Part shown: positions 1 to 6,944 of the stretch, in pieces
Layout: each line of letters opens with the position of its first letter
Numbering within the stretch: position 1 is the first letter of the stretch
NCBI RefSeq assembly: GCF_004331645.1
Contig: NZ_SJSK01000001.1
Span: 1,116,001-1,180,000 of the forward strand
DNA: 64,000 bases
From: Pedobacter frigiditerrae
Lineage (GTDB): Bacteria; Bacteroidota; Bacteroidia; Sphingobacteriales; Sphingobacteriaceae
Reading direction: 5' to 3'
Translations under genes and position numbers: made by a program
The notes under the pieces: model-generated
What the model was told of the DNA's origin: nothing
Databases searched by the model: none
Seen by the model: only the letters and a program-made list of their open reading frames with translations

Positions 1-702
1 ATCGCAAATACGGAATTCTACTGTATCAAAAAACGGATGTACACGAATATCCCACCATATTTTCTTGGCGTTATCCATACAATTTGTTTTGATGAGCAGT
101 TTTACATAATTGTCATAATCTTCAATACTATTGAAAATATCAGGAATACCTGTCCGTGGGAACTTATCAAAAACCTTAGTTCTAAACGATTTGTAACCTG
201 TATTTCTACTTTCCCAAAATGGAGAGTTGGTAGACAGTGCAAAAACGTGAGGCAAAAAATATCTTACTTGATTAGCAATATGGATAGCCAGTTCGCGAGA
301 TTGAAAACCAACGTGAACATGTAAGCCAAAAATTAAGTTTGAACGAGCCGCTTCCTGTAATTCGTTTACAATTTCGCTATAACGTGGATGTTCGGTAATC
401 AACTGTTTCTCCCAATGCGAAAATGGGTGCGTACCAGCAGCGCCGATGCGTAAGCCTTGTTCACCAGCCAATTGAGAAACTGTATATCGCAATTGCGAAA
501 TTTCTTTTCTAGCTTGTTCTGTATTATGGCAAATGCCAGTTCCAACTTCAACTACAGCTTGATGCATTTCTGCCTTTACTTGGTCTTTATGTATTTTTTG
601 TGCAGATTCTACAATTTTTTGATCATGTGAGGTCAGTTCTCTGGTAACGGGATCAACTACCATGTACTCTTCCTCTACGCCCAGCGTAAATTCGTTCATC
701 AT
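1..702 (-). CDS. Carboxylate-amine ligase, GCS2/YbdK family (3' end outside window)
   Basis: The minus-strand frame is open from 702 to the window edge, so only the first 234 residues are seen. It begins MMNEFTLGVEEEYMVVDP, the usual opening of the glutamate-cysteine ligase 2 (YbdK) family, and carries the family's glycine/histidine motif GLHVHVG near residue 125 followed by a conserved stretch of polar residues (NSPFWE, RVHPFFDTVEFR). Members join an amino group to a gamma-carboxylate using ATP; YbdK has weak glutamate-cysteine ligase activity but the physiological substrate is generally unknown. The gene lies 24 nt upstream of the ATP-grasp gene on the same strand, which suggests a shared transcript and pathway. 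Two tandem ATG codons (700-702 and 697-699) can start it; I chose the first. Family assignment is secure, substrate is not. Confidence 0.88.
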   Translation of the reverse strand, partial: MMNEFTLGVEEEYMVVDPVTRELTSHDQKIVESAQKIHKDQVKAEMHQAVVEVGTGICHNTEQARKEISQLRYTVSQLAGEQGLRIGAAGTHPFSHWEKQLITEHPRYSEIVNELQEAARSNLIFGLHVHVGFQSRELAIHIANQVRYFLPHVFALSTNSPFWESRNTGYKSFRTKVFDKFPRTGIPDIFNSIEDYDNYVKLLIKTNCMDNAKKIWWDIRVHPFFDTVEFRICD

Positions 703-727
703 CTTATTCCCTTTTATTTAATCCCAA

Positions 728-1804
728 TTATTTTTTAGGTGTTATTTTTTTTGCTTTTGAAGTTGCTTTAGCTTTCGGCTTAACTTCATCTTTTGGTTTA
801 ACCGCTTTAATAGTCGGACTAACCTTTACACCTTTAGGTAATGCTTTATCTGTTAACGGTAACCCAGCGGCGCCTGTTTTTACATATTTACCCCAGGTTA
901 AATTATCCTGACCAGGGTTTTGCGCTTTGGCTCTTTCAATTGCATAGTTCGCAGTTGTTTCTACTACCCAGTCAAAGTTCTCTTGTCCAACACTTTTAAT
1001 GTCAGCATCTGGAGCTGGATTACAGAAGTCGATAGCAATAGGCACTCCGTCACGTACTGCGAATTCAACTGTGTTAAAGTCATAGCCTAAATAAGCGCAT
1101 AGTTTAAGTGTATATTCTTCAATCGTTTTTAACAACTCTGGGCTTGATGGTTCTCCGTCTACCACATAACGTAAATGTTGTGGATTGCGAGGTTCGTATT
1201 GCATGATGCGAACATATTTGCCACCAATGCAATAACATCTAAAATATTCTTCGAAAATAATTTCTTCTTGTAAAAGCATTACCAACTGCTCGGTTCCATT
1301 ATGTTTGCTGAAAAAATCTTCTTTATCGTGTAATTTATATACATCTCTCCATCCGCCCCCGTCAAAAGGTTTCATATAAGCAGGGAAACCAGTGTATTCA
1401 AAAATTGCATCCCAATCTAAAGGCATGGTTAAATTGGTAAATGATTCTCCGGTTGTACCAGTGGGATGTTGTCTAGAAGGAATTAAAGCCGTTTTTGGAA
1501 CTGGAACTCCAATTTGTTCAGCTAAAGCGTTGTTAAAGAATTTCTCATCAGCGCTCCACCAAAATGGATTATTAATAACCGCTGTTCCGGTAATTGCTGC
1601 ATTTTTTAATGATGCACGATAAAAAGGTACATCTTGAGAAATCCGGTCGATGATAACTGCATAATCCAAAGGCGTATTTTGAAACATTTTATCGATTTTT
1701 ACCGCCTCTGCAGTAATTCCTTTTAGCGCTTTTTGGTTAATTCTCTCTATTACAGCTTCTGGAAACGAGCGTTCTTGGCCGAATAAAATTCCTATTTTCT
1801 TCAT
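728..1804 (-). CDS. ATP-grasp domain protein (RimK-like amide ligase candidate)
   Basis: A 358-residue soluble protein. The middle holds an ATP-grasp core: a nucleotide-binding lysine and glycine loop (MKPFDGGGWRDVY, about residue 142), an acidic strand (LLQEEIIFEEYFRCYC) and a late metal-binding strand with FNTVEFAVRDG and AIDFCNPAPDAD. The last 25 residues are a lysine/alanine/proline-rich tail, probably disordered. ATP-grasp enzymes form carboxylate-amine or carboxylate-thiol bonds through an acyl-phosphate. It sits between the GCS2-type ligase downstream and the two esterases upstream, so the neighbourhood holds two amide-forming ligases and two hydrolases. The product is unknown; a peptide-like metabolite or modification is an inference from the family combination only. 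Confidence 0.8.
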   Translation of the reverse strand: MKKIGILFGQERSFPEAVIERINQKALKGITAEAVKIDKMFQNTPLDYAVIIDRISQDVPFYRASLKNAAITGTAVINNPFWWSADEKFFNNALAEQIGVPVPKTALIPSRQHPTGTTGESFTNLTMPLDWDAIFEYTGFPAYMKPFDGGGWRDVYKLHDKEDFFSKHNGTEQLVMLLQEEIIFEEYFRCYCIGGKYVRIMQYEPRNPQHLRYVVDGEPSSPELLKTIEEYTLKLCAYLGYDFNTVEFAVRDGVPIAIDFCNPAPDADIKSVGQENFDWVVETTANYAIERAKAQNPGQDNLTWGKYVKTGAAGLPLTDKALPKGVKVSPTIKAVKPKDEVKPKAKATSKAKKITPKK

Positions 1805-1903
1805 AAGTATAATGTGGTTGGTTAAATGTTTAATATTGGTTTTTCGTTGTTCTTCTGTCGTTTTTCATTGATTGTTTATCGAACAACGCTAAACGAACAA
1901 CGT

Positions 1904-2608
1904 TTAAAGTTGTGCTAAATATTCTGGAAACATCTGTCGCCAAGTTGGCCAGTCATGGTCGGCATTTTGCCTAACATCTAACCAGTGGTTTATAGCTTTT
2001 CTGTTTAAAATTTCCGATAATCTCTCGTTGTCTCCCTTGCACATGTCTCTGTCTGATGTACCTAAAACAATTTTCATGTTCCAAAGTTCTTGGTTCATAT
2101 CATTTGGCACAAAATCTACAGGGTTGTTAAAGTAGGTTTCATCGTTATAAAAACCATCAAGCTGACCAGAAATGTCAAATGCGCCACTCATGCTAAACAT
2201 ATGGCTCACTGTCCAAGGGTGGCGAAAGGCAAAATTTGCAGCATGATAGCCGCCAAAACTACAACCTGCCGTAATAACTTTGTGGCAACCAGTCTCGTGT
2301 TTAGCCAATGGAACGAGCTCTTCCAGCAAAAACTTATCATACCAAATGTGGTTTTTAACACGTTCTGCCGGATGAACACCTTTGTTATACCAACTTAGTT
2401 TGTCAATCCCATCTGGACAATAAATTTTAACTTTACCATCATTGATAAAACCAGCAACGGCATCGATTAATTTAAAGTCTTTGTTTTCATAATAACTTCC
2501 CATACTGGTTGGGAAAAGTAGGATGGGATATCCGCCATGCCCAAAAATCAGGGTTTTGATGTCCATATTTAGGTTTGGACTATACCATTCTTTTAGTTCT
2601 TCTTTCAC
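1904..2608 (-). CDS. Esterase family protein (PF00756-like alpha/beta hydrolase)
   Basis: A 234-residue alpha/beta hydrolase of the esterase D / antigen 85-type family. The nucleophile elbow GCSFGG places the serine at about residue 117, a glycine-rich oxyanion region (HGGYPILLFPTSMGSYY) precedes it, and HDWPTW near the C terminus supplies the likely catalytic histidine. I chose the GTG at 2606-2608 because the family usually starts close to the sequence KEWYSPNL; a longer reading from a GTG at 2656 would add 16 residues with no family likeness. No signal peptide is visible, so it is probably cytoplasmic. It is divergent from the esterase at 2768 and on the same strand as the ATP-grasp gene. 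Substrate unknown. Confidence 0.82.
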   Translation of the reverse strand: MKEELKEWYSPNLNMDIKTLIFGHGGYPILLFPTSMGSYYENKDFKLIDAVAGFINDGKVKIYCPDGIDKLSWYNKGVHPAERVKNHIWYDKFLLEELVPLAKHETGCHKVITAGCSFGGYHAANFAFRHPWTVSHMFSMSGAFDISGQLDGFYNDETYFNNPVDFVPNDMNQELWNMKIVLGTSDRDMCKGDNERLSEILNRKAINHWLDVRQNADHDWPTWRQMFPEYLAQL

Positions 2609-2738
2609 AGGCTTGCAATTAGATGCTTTAAGGTATAAAAATCTATGGCAATACACAAAGAATAATTTTATTAAATACTATAAATCTGTACATTATGTAA
2701 AAAGTGAATAGTCGTATTCTATTTTTTAACAAGATTAG

Positions 2739-2746
2739 TACCTTTG
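2739..2746 (+). promoter_or_regulatory. Candidate -7 promoter box (TAnnTTTG)
   Basis: TACCTTTG matches the Bacteroidota -7 consensus exactly and lies 21 nt before the ATG at 2768. Its position inside the longer reading that starts at a TTG (2744) is the main reason for moving the start of the following esterase gene. No convincing -33 TTTG was found at the usual distance. Confidence 0.5.
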
Positions 2747-2767
2747 CCGCAGATTTGTGAGAAAGCT

Positions 2768-3586
2768 ATGTACACCACACTAATATTACCTTCAGTTATC
2801 AAAACTACCCTTCAATTAAAATCGGTCTACTTAAAAAGAGAAGTAGAATTAGAAATTTTCAGCCCTGATAATTTACTAGGAAACGAACGTGTTAACCTTT
2901 TGTTGGTAAACGATGGGCAAGATTTGGCGCAAATGAAAATGGAGGAAACTTTAGCCTCTCTTTACCAAAGATGGTGTATTGAACCAACTGTGGTTATAGG
3001 TATTAAGGCTAGTGACGAAAGAATTTTAGAATATGGTATTGCCGGAAAACCAGATTTCAAAAAGAGAGGTGCTAGAGCACAATCTTATACAGATTTCATC
3101 ATTAAAGAATTGATGCCTTTTGTGCAGAGCGAAGTTGATGTAACCATTAATGGTAAACGTGCTTTTGCAGGATTTTCTTTAGGTGGAATTACCGCTTTTG
3201 ATATAGCCTGGAATAACGATAATTATTTTGATGTTGTTGGTGTTTTCTCGGGTTCTTTTTGGTGGAGGAAAAAAGATTTAAATGCGGGTTATACAGATGA
3301 TGACCGCATTGTTCATGAAATGATTCGCGATACCAAAACAAATCCTGCTGTTAAATTTTGGTTAATGACAGGTACAAATGATGAATTAGCCGACCGTAAC
3401 CATAATTTCATTATCGATTCTATTGACGACACCATTGATGTGGTTAAAGAATTAATGAAAAAAGGATATCAAAGACCTCAGGATATTTTTTATTATGAAA
3501 TGGTAGGAGGCAAACACGATGTGCCAACTTGGGGTAAAGCAATGCCGAAATTCTTAGAGTGGGCTTTTCCTAAAACAAGAATTTAA
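2768..3586 (+). CDS. Esterase family protein (PF00756-like), paralogue of the divergent gene
   Basis: A 272-residue alpha/beta hydrolase. The nucleophile elbow GFSLGG gives a serine at about residue 137, LLLVNDGQD resembles the substrate-side loop of the enterochelin/acyl esterase group, and GGKHDVPTW near the C terminus supplies the histidine. The start is the ATG at 2768; a TTG-initiated extension would cover the probable promoter. No signal peptide, so probably cytoplasmic. It forms a head-to-head pair with the other esterase, sharing about 160 bp of control region, and the two may act on related substrates in the pathway suggested by the adjacent ligases. The assignment to family is firm; a specific reaction cannot be read from the sequence. 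Confidence 0.83.
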   Translation: MYTTLILPSVIKTTLQLKSVYLKREVELEIFSPDNLLGNERVNLLLVNDGQDLAQMKMEETLASLYQRWCIEPTVVIGIKASDERILEYGIAGKPDFKKRGARAQSYTDFIIKELMPFVQSEVDVTINGKRAFAGFSLGGITAFDIAWNNDNYFDVVGVFSGSFWWRKKDLNAGYTDDDRIVHEMIRDTKTNPAVKFWLMTGTNDELADRNHNFIIDSIDDTIDVVKELMKKGYQRPQDIFYYEMVGGKHDVPTWGKAMPKFLEWAFPKTRI

Positions 3587-3670
3587 TCTAGCCTTTAGGT
3601 TTCTAAACTTTTCTTAAAGTATTTTAGAACTTCCTCGTTCTTGAAATGTTTCTATAAGTAACATTCTAGT

Positions 3671-4450
3671 ATGAGAGAAAAAATCAACCAAATTATTTTT
3701 GGACATGATACCAAAGCAAGCAAGCTATTTGATATCATTCTACTATGGGTAATTCTAATTAGTGTTATCGTCGTTATTCTAGAAAGCATTCCTTCTCTAA
3801 ACGATAGATTTGCCAATCTATTTTTCTATGCAGAATGGATTATCACTATCCTATTTACTATTGAATATATGTTGAGGATTTGGAGTAGTAAAACGCCTTT
3901 TAGGTATATTTTTAGTTTTTGGGGTTTAGTAGATTTACTTTCCATTTTGCCAACCTATTTGGAACTAATCAATTTTGGGTTCCATTATTTGTTGGCCATT
4001 AGAATATTTAGGTTGTTAAGGGTATTTAGGATATTAAAACTAGTTCGATTTAACAGAGAAGCTCAAAAACTGCTTTTGGCCATGAAAGGAAGTGGTTATA
4101 AAATTGCCGTTTTTCTAATGGTGGTAATTTCTATCATGGTAATTCTCGGTACTTTAATGTACGTTATTGAAGGCGGAAAAAATGGTTTTACAAGTATACC
4201 ACAAAGCATTTATTGGGCAATTGTTACTGTTACTACTGTTGGCTTTGGAGATATTGTTCCACAAACGGTTCTTGGTAAATTTCTCTCATCCATTGCCATG
4301 ATCATGGGTTATGCCATTATTGCTGTGCCTACTGGGATTATTTCTGTTGAATTGGCTAGAAATAAGTCAGAAGATAAAGTCTGTGAAGTTTGTGGCCATG
4401 ATAATCCAGACGATGCGCGCTATTGCAATCAATGCGGACTTAAATTTTAA
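3671..4450 (+). CDS. Voltage-gated potassium channel with C-terminal zinc ribbon
   Basis: A 259-residue six-helix channel subunit. Hydrophobic helices S1 to S3 lie at about 20-40, 52-70 and 82-100; S4 carries regularly spaced arginines (RIFRLLRVFRILKLVRF, 111-127), the voltage sensor; the pore loop holds the potassium selectivity filter TVGFGD (189-194), followed by S6. The tail ends with a CxxC...CxxC zinc ribbon (cysteines at about 238, 241, 252, 255) on the cytoplasmic side. Bacterial Kv-type channels move K+ across the inner membrane as tetramers; the ribbon may help assembly or sensing, which is inference. The gene stands alone, with a GC-rich hairpin region downstream. Confidence 0.92.
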   Translation: MREKINQIIFGHDTKASKLFDIILLWVILISVIVVILESIPSLNDRFANLFFYAEWIITILFTIEYMLRIWSSKTPFRYIFSFWGLVDLLSILPTYLELINFGFHYLLAIRIFRLLRVFRILKLVRFNREAQKLLLAMKGSGYKIAVFLMVVISIMVILGTLMYVIEGGKNGFTSIPQSIYWAIVTVTTVGFGDIVPQTVLGKFLSSIAMIMGYAIIAVPTGIISVELARNKSEDKVCEVCGHDNPDDARYCNQCGLKF

Positions 4451-4497
4451 CCTGCCGTTCTTGTCTTCTGCCTTGTTTTTTTTAAAAAAACTACGAT

Positions 4498-4597
4498 TTG
4501 ACCGTCGCTTCACCGTCAATCCTATGTCGGTTCACCGTCGAAAGCGCCTTTTCGACGGTGAACCGACGATATACCGAGCCTATACCGACGGTGAAAT
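4498..4597. repeat. GC-rich inverted-repeat cluster with an 18-bp perfect hairpin
   Basis: In an AT-rich setting this 100-bp stretch is rich in the word TTCACCGTCG and its complement CGACGGTGAA. Positions 4526-4543 and 4550-4567 are perfect inverted copies of 18 nt around the 6-nt loop GCGCCT, and weaker copies of the same word flank both sides (about 4502-4517 and 4583-4595). There is no T run directly after the stem, so it is not a standard terminator. It could be a palindromic dispersed element or the remnant of a mobile repeat. Confidence 0.75.
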
Positions 4598-4705
4598 AAG
4601 CTTAAAGCACTTCTTTATCCTGTTATAGGTCTTCATCAATTCTATTGATGCACAGATTGATATTAATGATTTTCTTTAACCTTTATTAAGCTGTAATTTC
4701 ACCTT

Positions 4706-5161
4706 ATGATAAAAGGACTATTTGAAACACACCTCTTTGTAGAAGATTTAGAAACGTCAATAGATTTTTATGAAAATATTTTAGGACTAACTAAATGTGG
4801 ATATAACGATGAACGAAGGGTTGCCTTTTTCTGGATTGGAGAACCTCAATCTGCCATGCTTGGTTTGTGGGAGAAACCTAAAGAACAAATTGATATTAGA
4901 CATTTTGCATTTAGCTGTGATGTAGATGATGTGCTAAACCAGTCTATTGCTTTTTTAAAAGCCAGAAATTTGCAACCCTACAATTTTTTAAAAGACGGTA
5001 ATGAAAAACCAATGGTTTTTGCTTGGATGCCAGCAATTGCTATATATTTTAAAGACCCAGATGGACATGATTTAGAATTTATCGCGATATTAGAGGGAGA
5101 AAGCCGACCAGAGTTAGGAGTTGTTTCTTATGAGGATTGGCTTGAATTAACTGCTCAATAA
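4706..5161 (+). CDS. VOC-superfamily protein (glyoxalase/bleomycin-resistance fold)
   Basis: A 151-residue protein with the paired beta-alpha-beta-beta-beta modules of the vicinal oxygen chelate superfamily: the first begins LFETHLFVEDLETSIDFYENILGL, and the second ends AIYFKDPDGHDLEFIAI, where the DPDGHxLEF motif supplies the C-terminal metal or substrate-side glutamate. H8 and the late glutamate are the likely metal ligands. Members include glyoxalase I, dioxygenases and drug-binding resistance proteins; the reaction here cannot be chosen. The stop codon is directly followed by the ATG of the Crp/Fnr-type gene, so the two are probably co-transcribed and the VOC protein may serve a stress or xenobiotic response. 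Confidence 0.85.
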   Translation: MIKGLFETHLFVEDLETSIDFYENILGLTKCGYNDERRVAFFWIGEPQSAMLGLWEKPKEQIDIRHFAFSCDVDDVLNQSIAFLKARNLQPYNFLKDGNEKPMVFAWMPAIAIYFKDPDGHDLEFIAILEGESRPELGVVSYEDWLELTAQ

Positions 5162-5749
5162 ATGCAAGAAATAGACATTGTTGCTTGCGCATTCTCTCAA
5201 TTTGCCAAAATGGATGTTCAAGAATTTGATCATTCTAAGCCACATTGGAAACTAAAACAATATAAAAAAGGCGAATTTTATAATCAACATAGAACCGTTT
5301 GTAAGTTTTTAGGGTTTATTATTGAAGGTGTATTTCGCTCTTATGTGGTAGACGAAAAAAGCGGTGAAGAAAAAAATGTCTTTCTGTATTCGGGCAATCA
5401 ATTTGTGGTTACTTTTAAGAGTTTCATTAATCAAATGCCTTGCGATTACCATACGCAAGCGATGACTAATGCGACGGTTGTTTATATTCATATAGATGAT
5501 TTATTGAAACTTTATCAGCAGTCCCATCAATGGGAAACTTTTGGCAGGTTGTTGGCTCAAGAAGCTTTTAATATTGCAATGGACAGGACAGAAAGCTTCT
5601 TTTTCAAAACACCAGAACAACGTTATCTGGATTTGATTAAATATCATCCACAGATTTTTAATAACATACCGCTCTATCACATTTCTTCTTATTTAGGCAT
5701 TCAAGGGCCATCTTTAAGCAGGATAAGAAAAAGATTAACAGGTAAATGA
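5162..5749 (+). CDS. Crp/Fnr-family transcriptional regulator
   Basis: A 195-residue protein with an N-terminal cyclic-nucleotide-binding-type beta barrel (about residues 25-120, including FIIEGVFRSYVVDEKSGEE and the segment around QFVVTFKSF) and a short C-terminal region whose last helices (YHISSYLGIQGPSLSRIRKRL) form the helix-turn-helix reader of this family. The classic cAMP-contacting motif of Crp is not conserved, so the ligand is unknown; this matches the many Bacteroidota paralogues. It starts one base after the VOC gene stop, with no intervening promoter, and may autoregulate the pair. Likely a cytoplasmic dimer. Confidence 0.88.
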   Translation: MQEIDIVACAFSQFAKMDVQEFDHSKPHWKLKQYKKGEFYNQHRTVCKFLGFIIEGVFRSYVVDEKSGEEKNVFLYSGNQFVVTFKSFINQMPCDYHTQAMTNATVVYIHIDDLLKLYQQSHQWETFGRLLAQEAFNIAMDRTESFFFKTPEQRYLDLIKYHPQIFNNIPLYHISSYLGIQGPSLSRIRKRLTGK

Positions 5750-5824
5750 CGATTTTAACTTAGGTTAAAATTATTGATGTTTTTAAGCTAGAGATTTGAG
5801 GTGTCAAATTAAAAGAAAAACATT

Positions 5825-6604
5825 ATGAAAACTTTAAATCTAAAATCAAAAACAATCGTATTAGTACATGGTCTATTTGTAAACAACCAAAGCTGGGAAG
5901 GCTGGAAAGCTTTCTTCGAAGCGAAAGGTTATACAGTTTACAATCCTGCAAATCCATCTCACTCGGGTAATCCTGCAGACTTAAGAACCAACATCGACCC
6001 AAATTTAACTAAAGTAAATTTTGTAGATGTAGTAGAGAATCTAGTGAAATTTATTGATGCTCTGCCAGAAAAACCAATTCTTATCGGTCATTCATTAGGT
6101 GGCTTAACTGTCCAAAAATTAATGGACTTAGGTAAAGGAGAGGCAGGCGTAATGATAGATGGCGCTCCTCCAATGGGCGTTATTCCTTTCGAATTCAGTT
6201 TTTGGAAATCTAATTTCACAGTAGTTAATCCATTTAAAGGTAATTCTGTTTTTATGCCTACAAAAGAATGGTTTCATTATACTTTCGGTAATACATTGAG
6301 CAGAACAGAATCTGATAAGGTATTTGATGAAATTGCAGTGCCAGAAAGTAGAGCAATTGCTTGGGGAACTTTAAAAAGTTATGCTAAAGTAGATTTCAAA
6401 AAAGCACACCAACCTTTATTGTTTATTGCTGGTGAAAAAGATAACATTATGCCTGCAAGCTTAAACAAAAGAAACTTTGAAGCTTACAAAAACACAGATA
6501 GTATTACAGACTTTAAAATGTTCGAAGGTAGAGGCCATTACATTTGTGGAGATGAAAACTGGGAAGAAGTAGCTACTTACATTTACAATTGGATTAGTAA
6601 ATAG
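5825..6604 (+). CDS. Alpha/beta hydrolase
   Basis: A 259-residue alpha/beta hydrolase without a signal peptide. The oxyanion-side motif VLVHGLF is at residues 12-18, the nucleophile elbow GHSLGG gives a serine at about residue 90, the acid is probably the aspartate of AGEKDNIMP, and the histidine is in GRGHYICGD. The cap region between the elbow and the acid is medium-sized. The profile matches RutD/dienelactone-type small hydrolases, but no substrate is evident. It follows the Crp/Fnr gene by 75 bp on the same strand and might be one of its targets, which is inference. Confidence 0.87.
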   Translation: MKTLNLKSKTIVLVHGLFVNNQSWEGWKAFFEAKGYTVYNPANPSHSGNPADLRTNIDPNLTKVNFVDVVENLVKFIDALPEKPILIGHSLGGLTVQKLMDLGKGEAGVMIDGAPPMGVIPFEFSFWKSNFTVVNPFKGNSVFMPTKEWFHYTFGNTLSRTESDKVFDEIAVPESRAIAWGTLKSYAKVDFKKAHQPLLFIAGEKDNIMPASLNKRNFEAYKNTDSITDFKMFEGRGHYICGDENWEEVATYIYNWISK

Positions 6605-6744
6605 GCAAGGAACCCTTGAATTTAACACAGGTTTTTGTTAACTAAACCCGATTGCAATGGAAAGCCCCGATTTTTCTTCGGGCTTGGAATGGAAAGCGGG
6701 ACTGATGTTTTCGATGAGCATTGGTTTTGCTTTACTCATATTTT

Positions 6745-6812
6745 AACCACATAGAAACATAGATTAAAAAGTAAACATTAAAATTCCAACCAACTATGTG
6801 CCTATGTGTTTC
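6745..6812. repeat. Dispersed inverted word repeat (CACATAG type)
   Basis: The left half reads AACCACATAGAAACATAG and the right half CTATGTGCCTATGTGTTTC, so the two can pair over a loop of about 30 nt. Each half is itself a doubled 7-nt word. Similar doubled-word inverted repeats with other words occur at 8829-8900 and 24750-24847 in this window, pointing to a genome-wide class of small palindromic elements. Confidence 0.6.
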
Positions 6813-6913
6813 ATTTTTAATTGAACTCTCCCAATCTATTGACAATCAAAATTTAACAAAAATATAATGACATAAATAGTAGGCTAAACCCTTAAAAATC
6901 CAATTAAAAATCA

Positions 6914-6921
6914 TATCTTTG
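6914..6921 (+). promoter_or_regulatory. Candidate -7 promoter box of typA (TAnnTTTG)
   Basis: TATCTTTG is an exact match to the Bacteroidota -7 consensus, 23 nt before the typA ATG. A clear -33 element was not seen. Confidence 0.5.
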
Positions 6922-6944
6922 CGCCAAATTTATAGGCGCATTTT

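Larger units (their letters stand above)
6605..6944. other. Intergenic region with inverted word repeats before typA
   Basis: This 340-bp gap holds no supportable ORF. It contains an imperfect hairpin built on AAGCCC/GGGCTT (6662-6685), without a T run after it, and an inverted word repeat at 6745-6812 in which CACATAGAAACATAG is answered by CTATGTGCCTATGTG about 30 nt later. The right end carries the probable typA promoter. Confidence 0.6.

Noticed and set aside
4311..4628. Open frame overlapping the end of the channel gene and the GC-rich hairpin
   Set aside because: It reads the channel gene in another frame and then runs through inverted repeats; no family likeness or leader.
6662..6685. 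Hairpin AAGCCC/GGGCTT as the terminator of the hydrolase gene
   Set aside because: It has an internal mismatch and no T run follows in either direction.
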